Shown: positions 11,587 through 24,478, counted from the first letter of the stretch. The stretch: 64,000 nucleotides of DNA from Lactifluus volemus (GCA_022376515.1 WTXI01000003.1:1612001-1676000); one strand, 5' to 3'. Numbers and translations: made by a program. Notes: generated by a model from the letters alone, not told the origin.

Positions 11587-11988
11587 CTAGCCGGGCTAGC
11601 TATTGTCCGCTGCACTGGTTGGAAAACTGTCTTTTGAGGCTAACAAAACCTTAACATAATCATAATATAAGGCCATTTGTTTTTTTTTCTTCATTTTTTA
11701 TGAGGATAAATATAAGTAAAATGATTTTATATTGTTAAGCTAAATGTATGACACAAGTAAAGTATTTTTACTCGAACCTATTATCAATTAGAGAAAGTAT
11801 CATTTTGGCTTACAGTAATTTTGTGATGTACATTTAGCTTATCAATATATAATCATTTTATTCATATTTATTCTCATAAAATAAAAAACAAATGGCCTTA
11901 TATTACGATTATGTCAAGATTTTGTCAGCCTCAAAAGGCAGTACTGTATCCCAACCAGTGCGTCGGCCAGTGTCAGCTAGCAGGCTAG
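11587..11988. mobile_element. 402-bp foldback element (MITE)
   Basis: The two halves are near-complementary over roughly 180 bp each. The left arm CTAGCCGGGCTAGC..GCACTGGTTGG..CTTTTGAGGCT..AAGGCCATTTG reappears reversed and complemented in the right arm, ending GCTAGCAGGCTAG. The short centre contains AT-rich sequence. There is no coding capacity. It lies upstream of the secreted-protein gene at 10786-11221. I could not settle on a target-site duplication. Confidence 0.8.
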
Positions 11989-12235
11989 TCTTCCTGATAG
12001 ACGAAGTGGCCATCGATCTGCGCTTGCTGCATCCGAGTCATGTCCGAGTGGCCCGAATTCCACTTTCGGCTCGATACAAGCGGCGCACCGCGCGCGACGG
12101 TCAAAAGGTCGATTGTCTCAGCCTGAGTCTGTACAGTATACTTTACTGCACTGTCTGCCGTTTCGACTCTTTTCCAGTTCCCAGATTCTTTTATTCTTCT
12201 CGTTCTTGGAAATAACGCACAAAAATAAAGTACGG

Positions 12236-12394
12236 ATGGACTCGAATACTGCCAGAAAGCCCCAAAATGTAACGAAGTTCTCGCGCCCGCTTCCGAGTCC
12301 CTCGTCGTCGCAGACTCGGAGAACAACCAAAAAGCATGGACAAAAAAAACCGAGTTTGGCGCTGACGGATTCGGCGAAACCGCAGGCTTGCTGA
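12236..12394 (+). CDS. Hypothetical 52-residue basic ORF
   Basis: A short Ser/Thr/Lys/Arg-rich frame starting MDSNTARKPQNVTKF and ending with TGA. A related stretch occurs at 9050-9130, so it is at least a conserved fragment. It might be the first exon of a longer gene or a relic. No family is recognised, and the composition argues against a folded domain. Confidence 0.2.
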   Translation: MDSNTARKPQNVTKFSRPLPSPSSSQTRRTTKKHGQKKPSLALTDSAKPQAC

Positions 12395-12529
12395 GTGTAC
12401 GTTGACGGTTGAGTGGCACAATGATCTCGGTGGAACGCATCGATCGTCGTGGTTGAAAAGACTAAACATGTGGGGTCATAAGCTGAGCCGCTTTGAGTCA
12501 CCTCGATACTAAGAGAACGTCTGATTATC

Positions 12530-13125
12530 TGGAAACCATGGCTCAACTCACCAGTCTGGTAGATGCAGGGACCGCTGTTGCGACAGAAGAGAACTCGGGA
12601 GGCCTGGTGGTCCTCGGAGAACGCCCAAATGGTGAACAATTCAATTTTCTCGTGTTGACCTGATCCCAGCAGCTTGGCAGACTGACTGCCACTTTTTTTG
12701 TGATGAGAGGAACTGGTCAAGAATGGGGCACCACTGACCTCACTTAGTAGCGCCGATGCGAGATCTCCCGTTCTACCATTGATTCGAGGGAACAGCGGCT
12801 CTGTTAGCCACGCTGGATCCGGCGCGCGAACCATCGGCGTCCGAGTCGAGCCACGGTGAATTGGTACCCATAATAGTACTCAGGCTGTGACTTGGATGAC
12901 CTTCCAAGCGCGCAAACCGGCCAGTCAGAGGCATCGTCGTCGACCAGCTCGGTGATGTCGCCGGACAGAACGAAAGTAGATCAGAGTCGTCCTGCTCCAC
13001 CGCCGCTACCGTCGTCCACACCCGAGTCAACACCCTGAACCACCATGGCAGTGCCGCCACGAAGAACACTTCCGCGCGTGATTCTGAAAGTCGGTCCCGG
13101 GACGCGGTCAGCAGAGAGCTCTTCC
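12530..13125 (+). pseudogene. Duplicated 3' fragment of the histone deacetylase gene
   Basis: It aligns with 1570-2130 of the deacetylase gene. Shared pieces are LTSLVDAGTA, the intron with its TTTTCTCG..GTTGACCTGA sequence, GAAACTGGTCAAGAA-like sequence, the CGGACAGAACGAAA stretch and ACTTCCGCGCGTGATTCTGAAAGTCGG near the end. Indels and stops break the frame and no catalytic part is present. It is followed at 13168-13212 by a bit of the secreted-protein downstream flank, so it came as part of a larger duplication. Confidence 0.75.
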
Positions 13126-13212
13126 TGAGAACATACAGTAATCAGGAAGGCGTATAGTAGTACTGTACTTGCCCGGGGTGGTTCAAGAATGAGTTGTGAT
13201 GGTTGATTTCTG

Positions 13213-14236
13213 TCTGTCTGATGGTCATGGATATCAGTGGCAGGTTGCGAACCTCGGTCAGTACCACTCAGTAGCGGACAGACTTTGAGGTCTTTCCCTG
13301 CCCTTCTCCAAAGCAGTAGATCGAAGGTGAGAGGACCAGTCCGCGGGGGGGCGGGAGCTGAAATAGTGTTTGACACTGTTTGTGATGACGACCCGAAGAG
13401 GTAGGTCAAGTTAAGCGCCCCGGCCGGGGGAGGGGATACACGATCTCCGACCTTCATACACGCAAACCACGCCATAGCGGGGGCGAGAGAATGCAAATAA
13501 CCTCACTATTCTTATTCGTGGATACCTCCTGGTTGTTGAATGTCGCCTCTTGGTTCGGATGCTATGGATTTCTCGACTCAGGCTGACACCACTGGCACTG
13601 GCAATTCACAGTCTATTGTTTCCCTGGGCTGGCGATCCTGGCGTGATTCGGACGATTTACTACACAGTGGCGCTTTCTGCACACGCTAGCCCGCCATTAC
13701 CAATAACGCGGTTTCTATGAAACCACGGCAAATTCGGGCCCACCAAAAATGGCAATCAATCACAGCCCTTATTACAGTATTAGTAATGGTAAAGAAAAGG
13801 GTTTTGTGATACAGAACAAAAATGATAGAAGCATTCGCGCGCAGTCAAAACTAGTACAACCTCGGGCGAGATTACTCACTAGGATCAAGCATCCGTTATG
13901 ACCGCACGAACGTGTTTTCCGGCAACTTTGCTTATTTTAACCTGAACGGTCAGGCTGTGCACTCACAGAGTTGGATGTATCAACGCAACTTGGTGAATAC
14001 TATAGTACGTGTTTATACAGTCAGTAGTTACACTAACATACGAGCCCAATGACTCAACTACCAACGGGTTCAGATATACCCAGGCACCCTTCAAGGGAAG
14101 GGAAATCATGCCACACAATCTGTCCGGTTGGTCTCGTCTACCTTTCCGGGTCCACTCAACACAAGTGTTCCACTGAGCTCGTCCGAGAAATCCTTAACTG
14201 TCACAGGCTGACAAGTTGGCGACCGGGGACTAAATA
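13213..14236. other. No gene recognised
   Basis: Only short unsupported frames occur on either strand. One 41-codon frame begins MDFSTQADTTGTG near 13563 but has no recognisable relatives or splice extensions. The interval ends at the stop codon of the divergent membrane-protein gene. Confidence 0.4.
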
Positions 14237-15459
14237 TTATAGATGGTGAGGAAGGGCGAGCCGAGTGTCTCGACCTGGGCGAGATAGATCATCTGCGGCA
14301 GTCATCCTTACTGTGACGACGACAAAGATAGCTGTTGGGTAGATGCCCTAATAGTGAGAACTGACGTTTAGACTGACAAAGGGCAGAGATGAGGAGACCC
14401 ACGACGAGTTGCACGATGGATGTACGGAAAAGAAGTACCCAGCTCAGGTCCATTGCCGCAATTGTGATAAACGTCGCCTATCGGCGGGCTAGGATTAGGC
14501 CGCATTACAGGTAAAGGATCTGATTAAAATGTACCCAAGTGACCAGATAGAGTGCGCCAGACTCGACCAAAAAACTGAGCACGCGCTCTGCTTTGTCTGG
14601 AACGCACACCTCCACGAAGTGAGAGCGCAAGAATCGTCTGTTTTGCCTAAGGGACGTGTCGTGTCATGAAGTACACATCAGTCGGGGAGGAACTAACACA
14701 CCACGCTCGAATGAAGATTAAGCACGTAGCCCAGAGATTTGTACCGACGGTGAAACCCCAAATGGACCATCTGAGGACATCGCTCAGAATTTTCCAGTGG
14801 GCCGACGTAGTTGTAGAGCGTTTGTACGTAATTACTGCGCTAGTAACAGAAGTTACTAGCGAGTAAAAGTGTCACATAAAGACACTCGTTTGATGATCGA
14901 ATGATACTCACCAAGCGTACAAAAGAGGAAAATCAACGGGGGTAAGAACAACGTGGACCTGCGATTCCATAGTACCCAGGCCCGCCACAGGACAATACAA
15001 TCGCTTAAAATATACTTCGTTGTGATCAACATCCGCGCAATTAGATTGTCAAGGAACGACACACATTGATCGCGGGTAGGTATACCAATGCCTGGAACTC
15101 AGCGGGAGTGATAACGAGTTTGCCTTTCCTCAACCCTCTGATGTCAATGAAAATGTTGAGGCCCCAATGGCTTGCAGAGACCGTGTACATGACTATGGAC
15201 ACTGCCACATAGCATTCGTTGTGCGATTGGAGAACCCTTTTCGTCTTGAATTCACGTGAATTGAGAACTGCAAGCAACTAGCAGGGATACTTACAACATG
15301 AAAAAAGTCGAGAAGGCAAACAAAGCAGAGTAAACCCCTGGAAACTCTTGTCTCAACAGCGAGTATATTCAGTTAAGACGTGGAGGACACACCGAAGAAG
15401 AACGTCTCGCATAGGTAAGCCGCCTGAGGCAGGAGAAGGTGAGTGGTCACTTGGGCCAT
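14237..15459 (-). CDS. Seven-span membrane protein, copy 2 (divergent)
   Basis: Same exon plan as the other copies but much diverged, so probably the oldest paralogue here. It starts MAQVTTHLLLPQ, reaches CETFFFG at the first splice, then VYSALFAFSTFFML, an exon holding SIVMYTVSASHWGL and VYLPAIN, then YILSDCIVLWRAWVLW. The next exon, VTSVTSAVITY..TVGTNLWAT, ends in IFIRAW. The last exon is GIYPTAIFVVVTVRMTAAD and terminates at LPHHL, lacking the long tail of the others. I saw no break in the exons I could follow, though exons 6-7 are less certain. It is downstream of B block 3, so it is not a simple module copy. Confidence 0.65.
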
Positions 15460-15539
15460 GGGAATAAGGGATGGCCGAAAGAGATTGGAAACGGTAGGGA
15501 ACACGGTCAACTATGTGAGCACTTGCGAGCCGAGGCATC

Positions 15540-17786
15540 GATAGGGTATATAATGAAATGAGATGCAACTTTGCGATAAAGAATAGAAGGGGAACCATGG
15601 GCTTAGATATTCGGGTGAAATTGTCAACGCCCAAGCTATGCTATCCGGGATCCGACGGACGCGCAATGAGTAATGCTATCAAGGTGCAATACCTCGGCGG
15701 CGCCCAACTATGTGGTCGATTTGATGTTGACGTTCATTCCACCTATTAGTCAGCCGCAGTCACGTCGGTTCTGCCAGTGCCGACTGCCGCACAGTGTCAT
15801 CATCGCCCCATACTGAGCACGGCTTGCATCTTAATCTTCTACAACCGCCATCACAAAACACAGTACACCTTATATCCGTCTTTAGAATTGTACGAGAACA
15901 CACGTACATACACTCCCTTTTTGGTGCCCCCGTTTGTACCCCAAACAAACCCGCGTTTATGAAACTCTTTACACAATCGCCACTTCCCTCATCACACAGG
16001 CCAAGGGAAAGGCATTGCGCTGAATGCAACAGCTGAACTCCTTGCTCTCTCTCCTAGGACTGGTCATAGTATTTTTCATAAGCTGGAGAGGAGCAGCTAG
16101 TGATCACAGTGCATGCTCTGCTCATGGCACAGGCACTTGTAGCTATCCACATTCCAGCCTGAGAAGCACCACACGACCCAGGATCAGCATGAACATGTAT
16201 GGGAAGTCTAGGCGAGCGATGGAAGGGAAATTTGACTAGACAAACCTCATATGGTCTCGGAGACAAAGCGATAGACGCCATGAAGAACATAGCCAACCCA
16301 CCGGAAAGTGTCGTAATCGCAATTCCAGTTTCAAAGAAGGAAAGCCGTCCTTCATGCCTACTGAGTTAAGAGGCAGAAATACCCAGCCTGAGGTAATGTA
16401 GGCACGATGACACAAAGTAGAGAAGCACATACATAATGTACTATATGCTAGCGCCTTCCATGAGGATGGGAGTCAGAGTATCACGTCTACCAAATGGCGA
16501 GAACTACTATGTGGTTGGTGCCAGGTGATTGTGGGTGTTCTCCAGTCTGCAAGATTCCCAGGAGATGATGGCTGATAGAGAACCGACCTCTGAGTCGGAA
16601 CCATGTGGTGACAACAGGAGCAATTGTCAGCCGCAGTACTTTCCGAGTCACAATTATTGTAGTCACCTGTCATGATGGCTAATATTGCGTCTTGGAGGCG
16701 CAGACCTCGTGCCACAGCTCTGATAATAGGCTTCATGGGAGTTCCCTCGGCAATGCCCGAATTTGTTGAACCTGGAGAAATGCCCTCGAATGAGGGGTAA
16801 AATAAGTTACTGTCGTCCTACAATCGTTCGGCAGGTCATGGGGCGTCGAGAACCAACGCCACGACCGGAAGTACGACAGAGCAACGATCCCGGCTCTGTA
16901 AGGTTTGTCACTCCGTTATCCCATTGACAAGAACATTACTTTACAAGGTACCTTACAAATTTGAGCAAGCTGAAGTCACGCACCATATCGACCTTGCACC
17001 CGTGAAAGACTGTGGGATCGTGCGCGCAGGGCCCCTCTTGGAATAGCATTTTGGTCAATCGGTGCCAAAAACCCGTCGGTGCTAAGTACAACATCGGTAG
17101 ACCAAAAATGGTCGTTGGAGTCCTGATCGAACAATAAGCAAGACTTCTACGATGACAAATTGGGAATCAGGGGAGCATTCTTCAAAGCGTGGGGAAAGTC
17201 CAAAAATCATACCCGAGGCAGTGATATTCTGTAACATTGACTTGACTACTATGTCTAATCGTCAACTTTCGCCCTTTGCGGAGGCATTTAATACAACAGA
17301 ACTGATTAACTTGTGATCCATGATGCCATGATGCCTAAGCATCAACTGAGGTATCGGGTGCAAAAGAATTGGGTGATGGTTGTAACAGACCAGCAGCGCT
17401 TCCGCGCACTCCAAATGAGCAAACAAGACTGCGGTCTGCACTGCCAACTTCCAGGGACTTTTTGTATTTCATTTTCGAAGGCACAAAGATCGCTGTCGTG
17501 TCGTGTTTACAACACGCGCCCACTTGCGACAAATCGGTTCCTGAGGCTTCTGGGAAGAAAAGTACTCGAACAAAACCAGTCGCGAAGCACGTTGTCGTGG
17601 GGCCTTGGAAGGAAGTGCAATGGAGGTAACTCGACGGATAGACGACATTATCACGTCGTAGATCGCCGGAGAAATATATGCGATGAATGTAGCCTTTCGT
17701 CATTCAAAAACGTGCTCGAATAAGGTACGAATTACCGCATACACGTATACCGTCAGTGAAGTGCCGTGGAAGAGAACTTGATCGTG
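15540..17786. repeat. B block 3
   Basis: The most complete B block. From low to high coordinates it has a TATATAATGAAATGAGATGC / TATTCGGGTGAAATTGTCAA segment (15545-15630), GGCGGCGCCCAACTATGTGG (15696-15715), a CCCCGTTTGTACCCCAAAC segment (15928-15946), CTCATATGGTCTCGGAGAC (16246-16264), and the FVIVEVLLIVRSGL-coding (minus) piece around 17160-17110. Indels between this and the other copies shift any frame. It lies immediately downstream of membrane-protein copy 3. Confidence 0.6.
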
Positions 17787-19230
17787 TCACAGGTCCTGCC
17801 TGGTCGTCATCTTCCTCCCATTTTCAGTATCCGAGTAGTTCGAGCCAGCTTCAGAAATTTGCAATGATGGAGACCGGGGAATGAACAGTATAGGTGCCGA
17901 ATAACGACGGGACTCGCGGCCAGAACGAGATAAAATGTCTGCGGCACTCAGTCGCATCGTGATGATGACAACGACAGCCGTTGGATAGATCCCCTGGTAG
18001 CAGGGATCAGTCACTAGTCCAATAGATGCGGGACAGAAACTGATCTTTACCACGAGGTGGACTAAACTCTTATTGAGGAAAATTCCCCAATTGATGCTAC
18101 ATGCCATTATCGTGATATAAGCCACCTACCAGCGAACGACGGTCAGTCCATTTACAAAGCAAAAGTAACTGATCGGGATGTACCCAAATGCAGAGATAAA
18201 TCGCGCCAGACTCGACCAAGAAAGCCAGCGTTTTCTCCGCTTTGCTCTTAGTGTTTTCCTCATTCAAGACAGAACGCAGGAAGCGTCTGTGTTGCCTTGG
18301 AAAGAGGTGGCATCTCCATGCAGCACGTAACAAGTCACGATAGGATCAAATGCAACATACCATGCTCGAATGAACATGAAGGACGTGGCCCAGAGATTCG
18401 TACCAACTGTGAGGCCCCAGATGATCCACGTGAAGGCATGGCCCGTATGACGAACGCGTATCGACTTGATTATGATACCATCGGACACATATGTTGCGCC
18501 AACGATGGTAGCCACTGTCGAAAAACAAGTGTCATGGAAAGAGCTACTACCCAGTGATCTGATAGCGTGCTCACCAAGCATACATACGAGGAACAAGAAC
18601 GGAAGAATGAACAACACAACCCTGCGATCCCACAGTATCCAGGCTCGCCACAGGACGATGCCATCGCTTAGGATGTACTTGTGTGCTGAGAGATCAACAC
18701 CTGGTCCCAAGTTGGTTAGGCAGTCAAGGAGTGGCGCACGTTGATCATTGGTAAGTACGCGATAGCCAGCGCGTCTAGGGGCTTGGTGGTCAACTTGCCG
18801 ATTCTCAACCATCGGATGTGAATGACGAAGTCGAGAGTCCAGTGAATCGCAGAGACTGCGTACATGACCACGGACATGGCCAACATGGCGCTTCTCGTGC
18901 GACTGGACAGACCTTTGCGCCTTTTAAAATGCGCTCGGCGCGGAGGTGAGGAATAGGACGCTGCATGTTGGATGGAATGGTAACGTACAGCATGATAAAG
19001 GTCGAAAAGGCAAAAAGGGCAGTGTAGAGGCCTAAGGATCTCTTTGTCTCAGCAACGACGAAACGGAGGGAGGGTCGAAGAAATTCACCAAAAAAGAAAC
19101 TCTCACCCATGGCAGGAACGAGCAGTTGCTTGAGGAGGCGCTCCGGACTCGTAGCCATCATCACTTGGGTATCATTGCCCGGGGCCCGGGAAGTGGTGTG
19201 CGGTTGAGAAGATGAGAGAGAACGGTTCAT
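17787..19230 (-). CDS. Seven-span membrane protein, copy 3
   Basis: Eight exons can be followed without a break: MNRSLSSSQPH..ESFFFG, LYTALFAFSTFIML, then RKGLSSRTRSAMLAMSV.. to AIAYLPMIN, YILSDGIVLWRAWILW, VATIVGATYVSDG..MFIRAW, QHRRFLRSVLNEE..LCIW, VAYITIMACSINW..LVHLV and GIYPTAVVVII..TTRQDL. One base missing near 18925 relative to copy 1 falls inside intron 2, so it does not affect the product. It is predicted as a plasma- or internal-membrane protein with about seven spans. Function is unknown. A sequence like AGGGATGGTATCCCT lies 136 bp before the start. Confidence 0.75.
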
Positions 19231-19449
19231 TGGCGAGGGTGAGCGACCTGGAGTTGTTGATGAAGCACATTTATAGACAAGGTGTAGCGTGTAGTAGAGA
19301 TAAGGAAGGGACTGGGACAACGAAGTTCAGTTAGACATCATGATTCCCGCCACTGAGGTTGTCAGAGGGATGGTATCCCTAAGACCATTCCGCAGGTTCG
19401 ACAGACACACACTGCGTAGATTCTGTTGCGAGGCCAATTACCTGTGTTC

Positions 19450-20117
19450 TGGTGCCCCTGAGATGGATTCAGAAGCATACTGTATGTACTGTATCAGACC
19501 CACTCTTCGGACAGACCAACTTTTCGGTCAGTCACGCAACGGTCACACCAACTTCCAGGAGCCCAGGCCCCGATTACCAGCCCTCCCTTGAGTGCTCGCC
19601 GACATAGGCTTCCATGTCCCGTGTCACCTTGGCCACCTCGGCGGCCACCACACTACAGTATACGGGTTCGACGGGAAGGTACAGAGGACGAATCAACCAA
19701 TGTGGCAACTTGAAAGATCAGCATTGAAGTTGCCCCATCATGATGATACCAATCTGCCATTCTATCCTATCGAGATTTGATGTGGAGAACATATTCACAC
19801 CACAAGGCTACAGTAACTAAATACGTTCTTTGATACCAACCGTGCCACGCGACAGGCACAGCGCGTGATATGGATGGGCCTGCGCCAGCCCTCCTGCCGT
19901 CAGCTGTGGTCGGGCTCTCAATGTACCAAACTCCGACCTGGCAAATTCGGCATGGATAGAAAAGCCCATTTCATGCAAGAGTTCGTGCCACAAAATCACC
20001 TAGATTATCACCAGGCAATACATAGAATTGTATGTTCCAAATTTTATGTGAAGCAGGTGGAAAATGAGCGAGATGAATGAAAGGTGGGTCTGTCTGAAGA
20101 GGTGGGAGGTGGGACTG
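19450..20117. other. Intergenic, no gene recognised
   Basis: Unique sequence between the 5' flank of membrane-protein copy 3 and the MITE at 20118. Short frames only. Confidence 0.4.
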
Positions 20118-20412
20118 ATACTATCATGGGGGGGTAGTGGACCACGGCGGGTGTAACGGATCAGTCACGCTTGTCCCCAGCCATAGTTCAGACTCCGCAG
20201 CGATTAGGCGTGACTCGCGTGACAAACCACCTTTTTTTTGTTTTTCGATATAACACAGTTCTACCCAAGAAAACACATAGAATATGCTTGCATGTGGTAC
20301 AGGATGTCATACGTCAATTTTTGTGGTGATTGAGCAAGGATTGGATGAGAAATTGAAGTGATCCATTACCCCCGCCGTGGTCCACTACCCCCCCTCCCCC
20401 CCCATGATAGTA
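20118..20412. mobile_element. MITE with about 50-bp terminal inverted repeats
   Basis: The left end TACTATCATGGGGGGG..TAGTGGACCACGG is mirrored by the right end CCGTGGTCCACTA..CCCCATGATAGTA. G/C-tract length differs between the ends. The inside includes CAGTCACGCTTG..TTCAGACTC and TTTTTGTGGTGATTGAGCAAGG, both shared with the element at 48766-49188. No coding capacity. It interrupts the 5' flank common to the modules (the CAGTATCCAGGA segment follows). Confidence 0.75.
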
Positions 20413-20622
20413 CAGTATCCAGGAATGACCCGACCGGTAACTAAAGAATCAATTTGAAGCGCTCCTGTTACATAAGCCGTTTGTGAAGCTATTCATCGGA
20501 GCATGTATCCAGCTCATTTATTGAAGTTCTACAACCTGCCAATCCATGATCGGCAGGTTCGTGTTACCAACGACCGGGGTGTGGAAGAGGAAGTACCACA
20601 ATATCGAGGTACGGGCGCACGA

Positions 20623-20997
20623 TTCAAAAGAGATTGGTTTCTCCGGGTGCAGGAACAAGGAAATCATCTGCCTCCACAGGCTCCACTAGATCTTACACAC
20701 ACTTCCCTCAGAAGCTCTGGAGGTTCGAGTACCGGTTCTGCAGTCAGGACACAGGTTCTCAATCTGCGCGTAGTAAGGAAGTGCATACAAATAGTGTGAG
20801 GATGGGGTACTCAGCCCCAGTGCATGACAAGAGCCTCTTTGGCCTTACGTCCTTGAAAACTCACACAGCGTCCGCAGGGACAAGTATGAACTTCGTGCGT
20901 GTACAACTGTAAACCGTGATCCGTACCCAATGGCAATATTGCTTGTCAGAGTTTAGACATGACATCATCGGCGAGGAAAGAAAGTACTTCACTGAGC
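20623..20997 (-). pseudogene. NAPE-PLD-like gene, 3' fragment a
   Basis: Diverged last exon (20623-20755) and part of the preceding exon (to about 20890), ending where the sequence passes into B block 4. The LEPPE..VPALGETV region is recognisable but broken by indels. Confidence 0.6.
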
Positions 20998-23048
20998 CAT
21001 CGATAGGGTATATAATGAGATGAGATGCGACTTTGTGATAAAGAATTGAAGGGGAACGCCCAAGCTATGCCATCCGGGGTCCGACGGACGCGCAATGAGT
21101 AATGTTATCAAGGTGCGATGCTTGGACGGCGCCCAACTATGTGGTGATTTGATGTTGATATTGATTCCACCTATTAGTAAACCGCAGATCATCTCGGCTC
21201 TCCCAGTGCCGACTGCCGCACAGTGTCATCGTTTGTACCCCAAACAAACCCGACGTTTATGAAACGGCCTGACGAAAAAAAAATCCCTGTCAAATTGTGC
21301 CTGCTTTAGGGCCAGGGAAAGGTTGCATATTCCCTTTACACGATCACCACTGCCCTCATTACACAGGCCAAGGGAAAGCTATTGTGCTGGATGCAACAGC
21401 TGTATCTCCCTGCTCTCTCCCCTAGAACTGGTAACAGCATTTTTCATCAGTTGGAGAGCGACATGAAGGGATAAAGGTAGCCTACATGGGCTCGATCCTT
21501 GCTAAAGTCTCTGACGCCACGGAGCAGCTAGCGAGCACAGTGCACGCTCTGCTCATGGCACAGGCACTTGCAGCTATCCATACTCCAAACTGAGATGCAC
21601 CACCCGACCCGGGATCAGCACGAACATATATGGGAAATCAAGGCGAATGGAAGGGAAATCTGACTAACCCAACCTCATATGGTCTGGGAGACAAAGCGAT
21701 AGACGCCATGAAGAACATAGCCAACCCACCGTAATCGCAACTCCCAGAACTTATCCAACTTCAAAGAAGGAAAACCGTCCTTTATTCCCACTGAGTTGAA
21801 AGGCAGAAGAACCCAGTAATGTAGGCGCGATGGCTCAAGGGAGAGGAGCCCATGGATAATGTATGCTAGCACTTGCCTTGAGGATGGGAATCAGAGTATG
21901 ATGTCTGCCAAATGGCGAGAACGACTACGTGGTTGGTACCGTGAGTACTCTCCAGCTAGCAAGATTCCCAGGAGGTGATGGCTGACAGAGAACCGACCTC
22001 TGGGTCGGATGACAACAGGAGCGATTGTCGGCCACAGGCCTTTCCGAGTCACAATTATTGTAGATGATGGCTGATATTGCATCTTGAAGGCGCAGAACTC
22101 ACTCGTGGCACAGCGCTGATAGTAGCCTTCACGGAGTTTCGCTCCGCAATGCCCGAATTTGTTGAACTTCTCTGGAGAAATGCCTTGAATGAGGTGTGAG
22201 CTAGGTTACTGTTGTCCTACGATCATTCGGCGGGTCATGGGGCCTCGAGAATCAGCACCACTACTGGCAGTACGACAGAAGCAACGATTGTATACCTTAC
22301 AAATTTGAGCGAGCGCAAGTCACGCGCCATATCGACCTTGCACCCGTGAAAATCGTGGGATCGTGCGAGCAGGGCCCCCTTGGAAGAGTACTTTGGTCAA
22401 TCGGTGCCAAAAACCAGTCGGTACCGAGTACAACATTGGCAGACCAAAAAGGTCCGTTGAGTCCTGATTAAAAGACTTCTAGGATGACAAATTGGAAATC
22501 TGGAGCATTCTTCAAACCGTCGGGAAGGTCCCAAAATCACACCTGATGCAGTGATATTGTGTAACATTGACTTGACCATTTTGTCCAACCGTTCGGTCAA
22601 ATTTCACCCTTTTCGGAGGCATTTGATACAACCGAACTGATTAACTTGTGCCACGATGCTTCAGCATCGCCCGAGGGTCTCGGTGCAAAAGAAGTGGGTG
22701 ATGGTTGCAGCAGAGCAGCAGCGGTTCCGCGCACTCCAATGAGCAAACAAGACTGCGGTCTGCACTGCCAACCTCCAGGGGACTTTCATTTTTGAAGGCC
22801 AAAGATCGTTGCATGTCGTGTTTACAACACGCGCCCACTTGCGACAAAAGTACTCGAACAAAACCAGTCGCGAAGCACGTTGTTGTGGGGACTCGACGGA
22901 TAGTCGCATCATCACGTCGTAGATCTCCGGGGAAATATATGTCACGAATGTAGCTTTTCATCATTCAAAAACGTGCTCGAATAAGATATGGATAACTGGA
23001 TACACGTAAACCGTCAGTAAAGTACAGTGGAAAGGGAACTTGATCATG
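20998..23048. repeat. B block 4
   Basis: Same landmarks as B block 1. A deletion removes the sequence between the GTGTCATC and CGTTTGTACCCC landmarks near 21228. The minus strand has a fragment KYFLSSPMTS-like run-in at its high-coordinate junction with fragment a, then no continuous frame. Confidence 0.6.
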
Positions 23049-24478
23049 TCACAGGTCCTGCCTGGTCGTCGTCTTCCTCCCATTTTCAATATCCGAGTAG
23101 TTCGAGCCAGCTTCAGAAATTTGCGAAGTTGGAGACCGGGGAATGAACACTATAGGCGTCGAATAAGGGCGGGACTCGCCGCCAGGACGAGATAGAATGT
23201 CTGTGGCACTCATTCGCATAGTGATGACGACAACGATAGCCGTTGGATAGATCCCCTGGTAGCCGGGATCGGTCCCTAGTTCAACAAATGTGAAACAGAA
23301 GGTGCTTACCACGATTTGGACTAAATTTGTATCGAGAACAGCTACCCAACTTATGCGGCATGCCAGCATTGTGATATAAGTCACCTACCAGCGAACGACG
23401 GTCAGTCCATTCACAAAGCAAAAGTAACTGATCAAGATGTACCCAAATGCAGAGATAAATCGCGCCAGACTCGACCAAGAAAGCGAGTGTTTTCTCCGCT
23501 TTGCTCTTAGCATTTTCCTTATCAAAAACAGAACGCAGGAAGCGTCTGTGTTGCCTTTGAAAGAGGTGGCATCATCATGCAGCACTTATCAAGTCACGAT
23601 AGTATCAAATGCAACATACCATGCTCGAATGAACATGAAGGACGTGGCCCAGAGATTCGTACCAACTGTGAGGCCAAGGATGGCCCATGCGAAGGCACTG
23701 CCCGCATTCGCATGGCGTATCGAGTGGGTTATGAGGTCATCGGACACAATATTAGGTCAACGACGGTAAACACTGTCGAAAAACAAGTGTCATCCGGAAG
23801 AGCCACCGCCCAGTGATCTGATAGCGTGCTCACCAAGCGTACAAACGAGGGACAAGAACGGAACAATGAACAACACGACCCTGCGATCCCACAGTATCCA
23901 GGCTCGCCACAGGACGATGCCATCGCTTAGGATGAACTTGTGTGCTGAGAGATCAACACCTAGCCCAGAGTTTAGGCAGTCAAGGAGTGGCGCACATTGA
24001 TCGATGGTAAACACATGACAGCTATCACTTCTGGAGCGTGGCGGCGACTTGCCGATTCTCAACGTTCGGATGGCAGTGGCGAAGGTGAGAGCCCAGTGAA
24101 TCGCAGAGACTGAGTACATGACCACGGACATGGCCAACAGGGCGTATCTCGTGCGATTGGGCAGACCTTTGCGCCTTTTAAAAAGCGTTCGGCGCTGACG
24201 TGAGAATGGGACGCTGCATGTTGGATGGAGTGGTAACGTACAGCGTGATAAAGGTCGAAAATGCAAAAAGAGCAGTGTAGAGGCCTAATCATCTCTTTGT
24301 CTCAGCAACGACGAAATGCAGGAGGGTAAAGAAATTCACCAAAGAAGAAAGTCTCAGACATGGCAGGAACGATCACTGTTATGAGGAGGTCCTCCGTCTT
24401 ATCCTTTATCACTAGTAGATCATTGCCCGGAGCCCGGGAAATGACGTGCGGTCGAAAAGATGAGGGAGAATGGTTCAT
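23049..24478 (-). pseudogene. Seven-span membrane protein, copy 4 (frameshift in exon 5)
   Basis: Exons 1-4 and 6-8 are open (start MNHSPSSFRPHV, exon 4 LSDGIVLWRAWILW, end TTRQDL). In exon 5 the sequence GGACACAATATTAGG (about 23741-23755) is one base shorter than in copies 8 and 10, which puts the VFTVVDLI segment out of frame and soon into a stop. The product would end before the last three spans. Confidence 0.7.

Noticed and set aside
12118..12834. 238-residue minus-strand frame
   Set aside because: It overlaps the deacetylase fragment on the other strand, has no recognisable motif and a Ser/Arg-biased composition.
12981..13496. 171-residue minus-strand frame
   Set aside because: It partly overlaps the antisense of the deacetylase fragment and has no motif or splice context.
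18805..19320. One-exon reading of membrane-protein copy 3 through LYVTIPSNMQRP
   Set aside because: The read-through part is intron 2 and intron 1; joining at GTACGT and AAAAG gives a frame shared by all copies.
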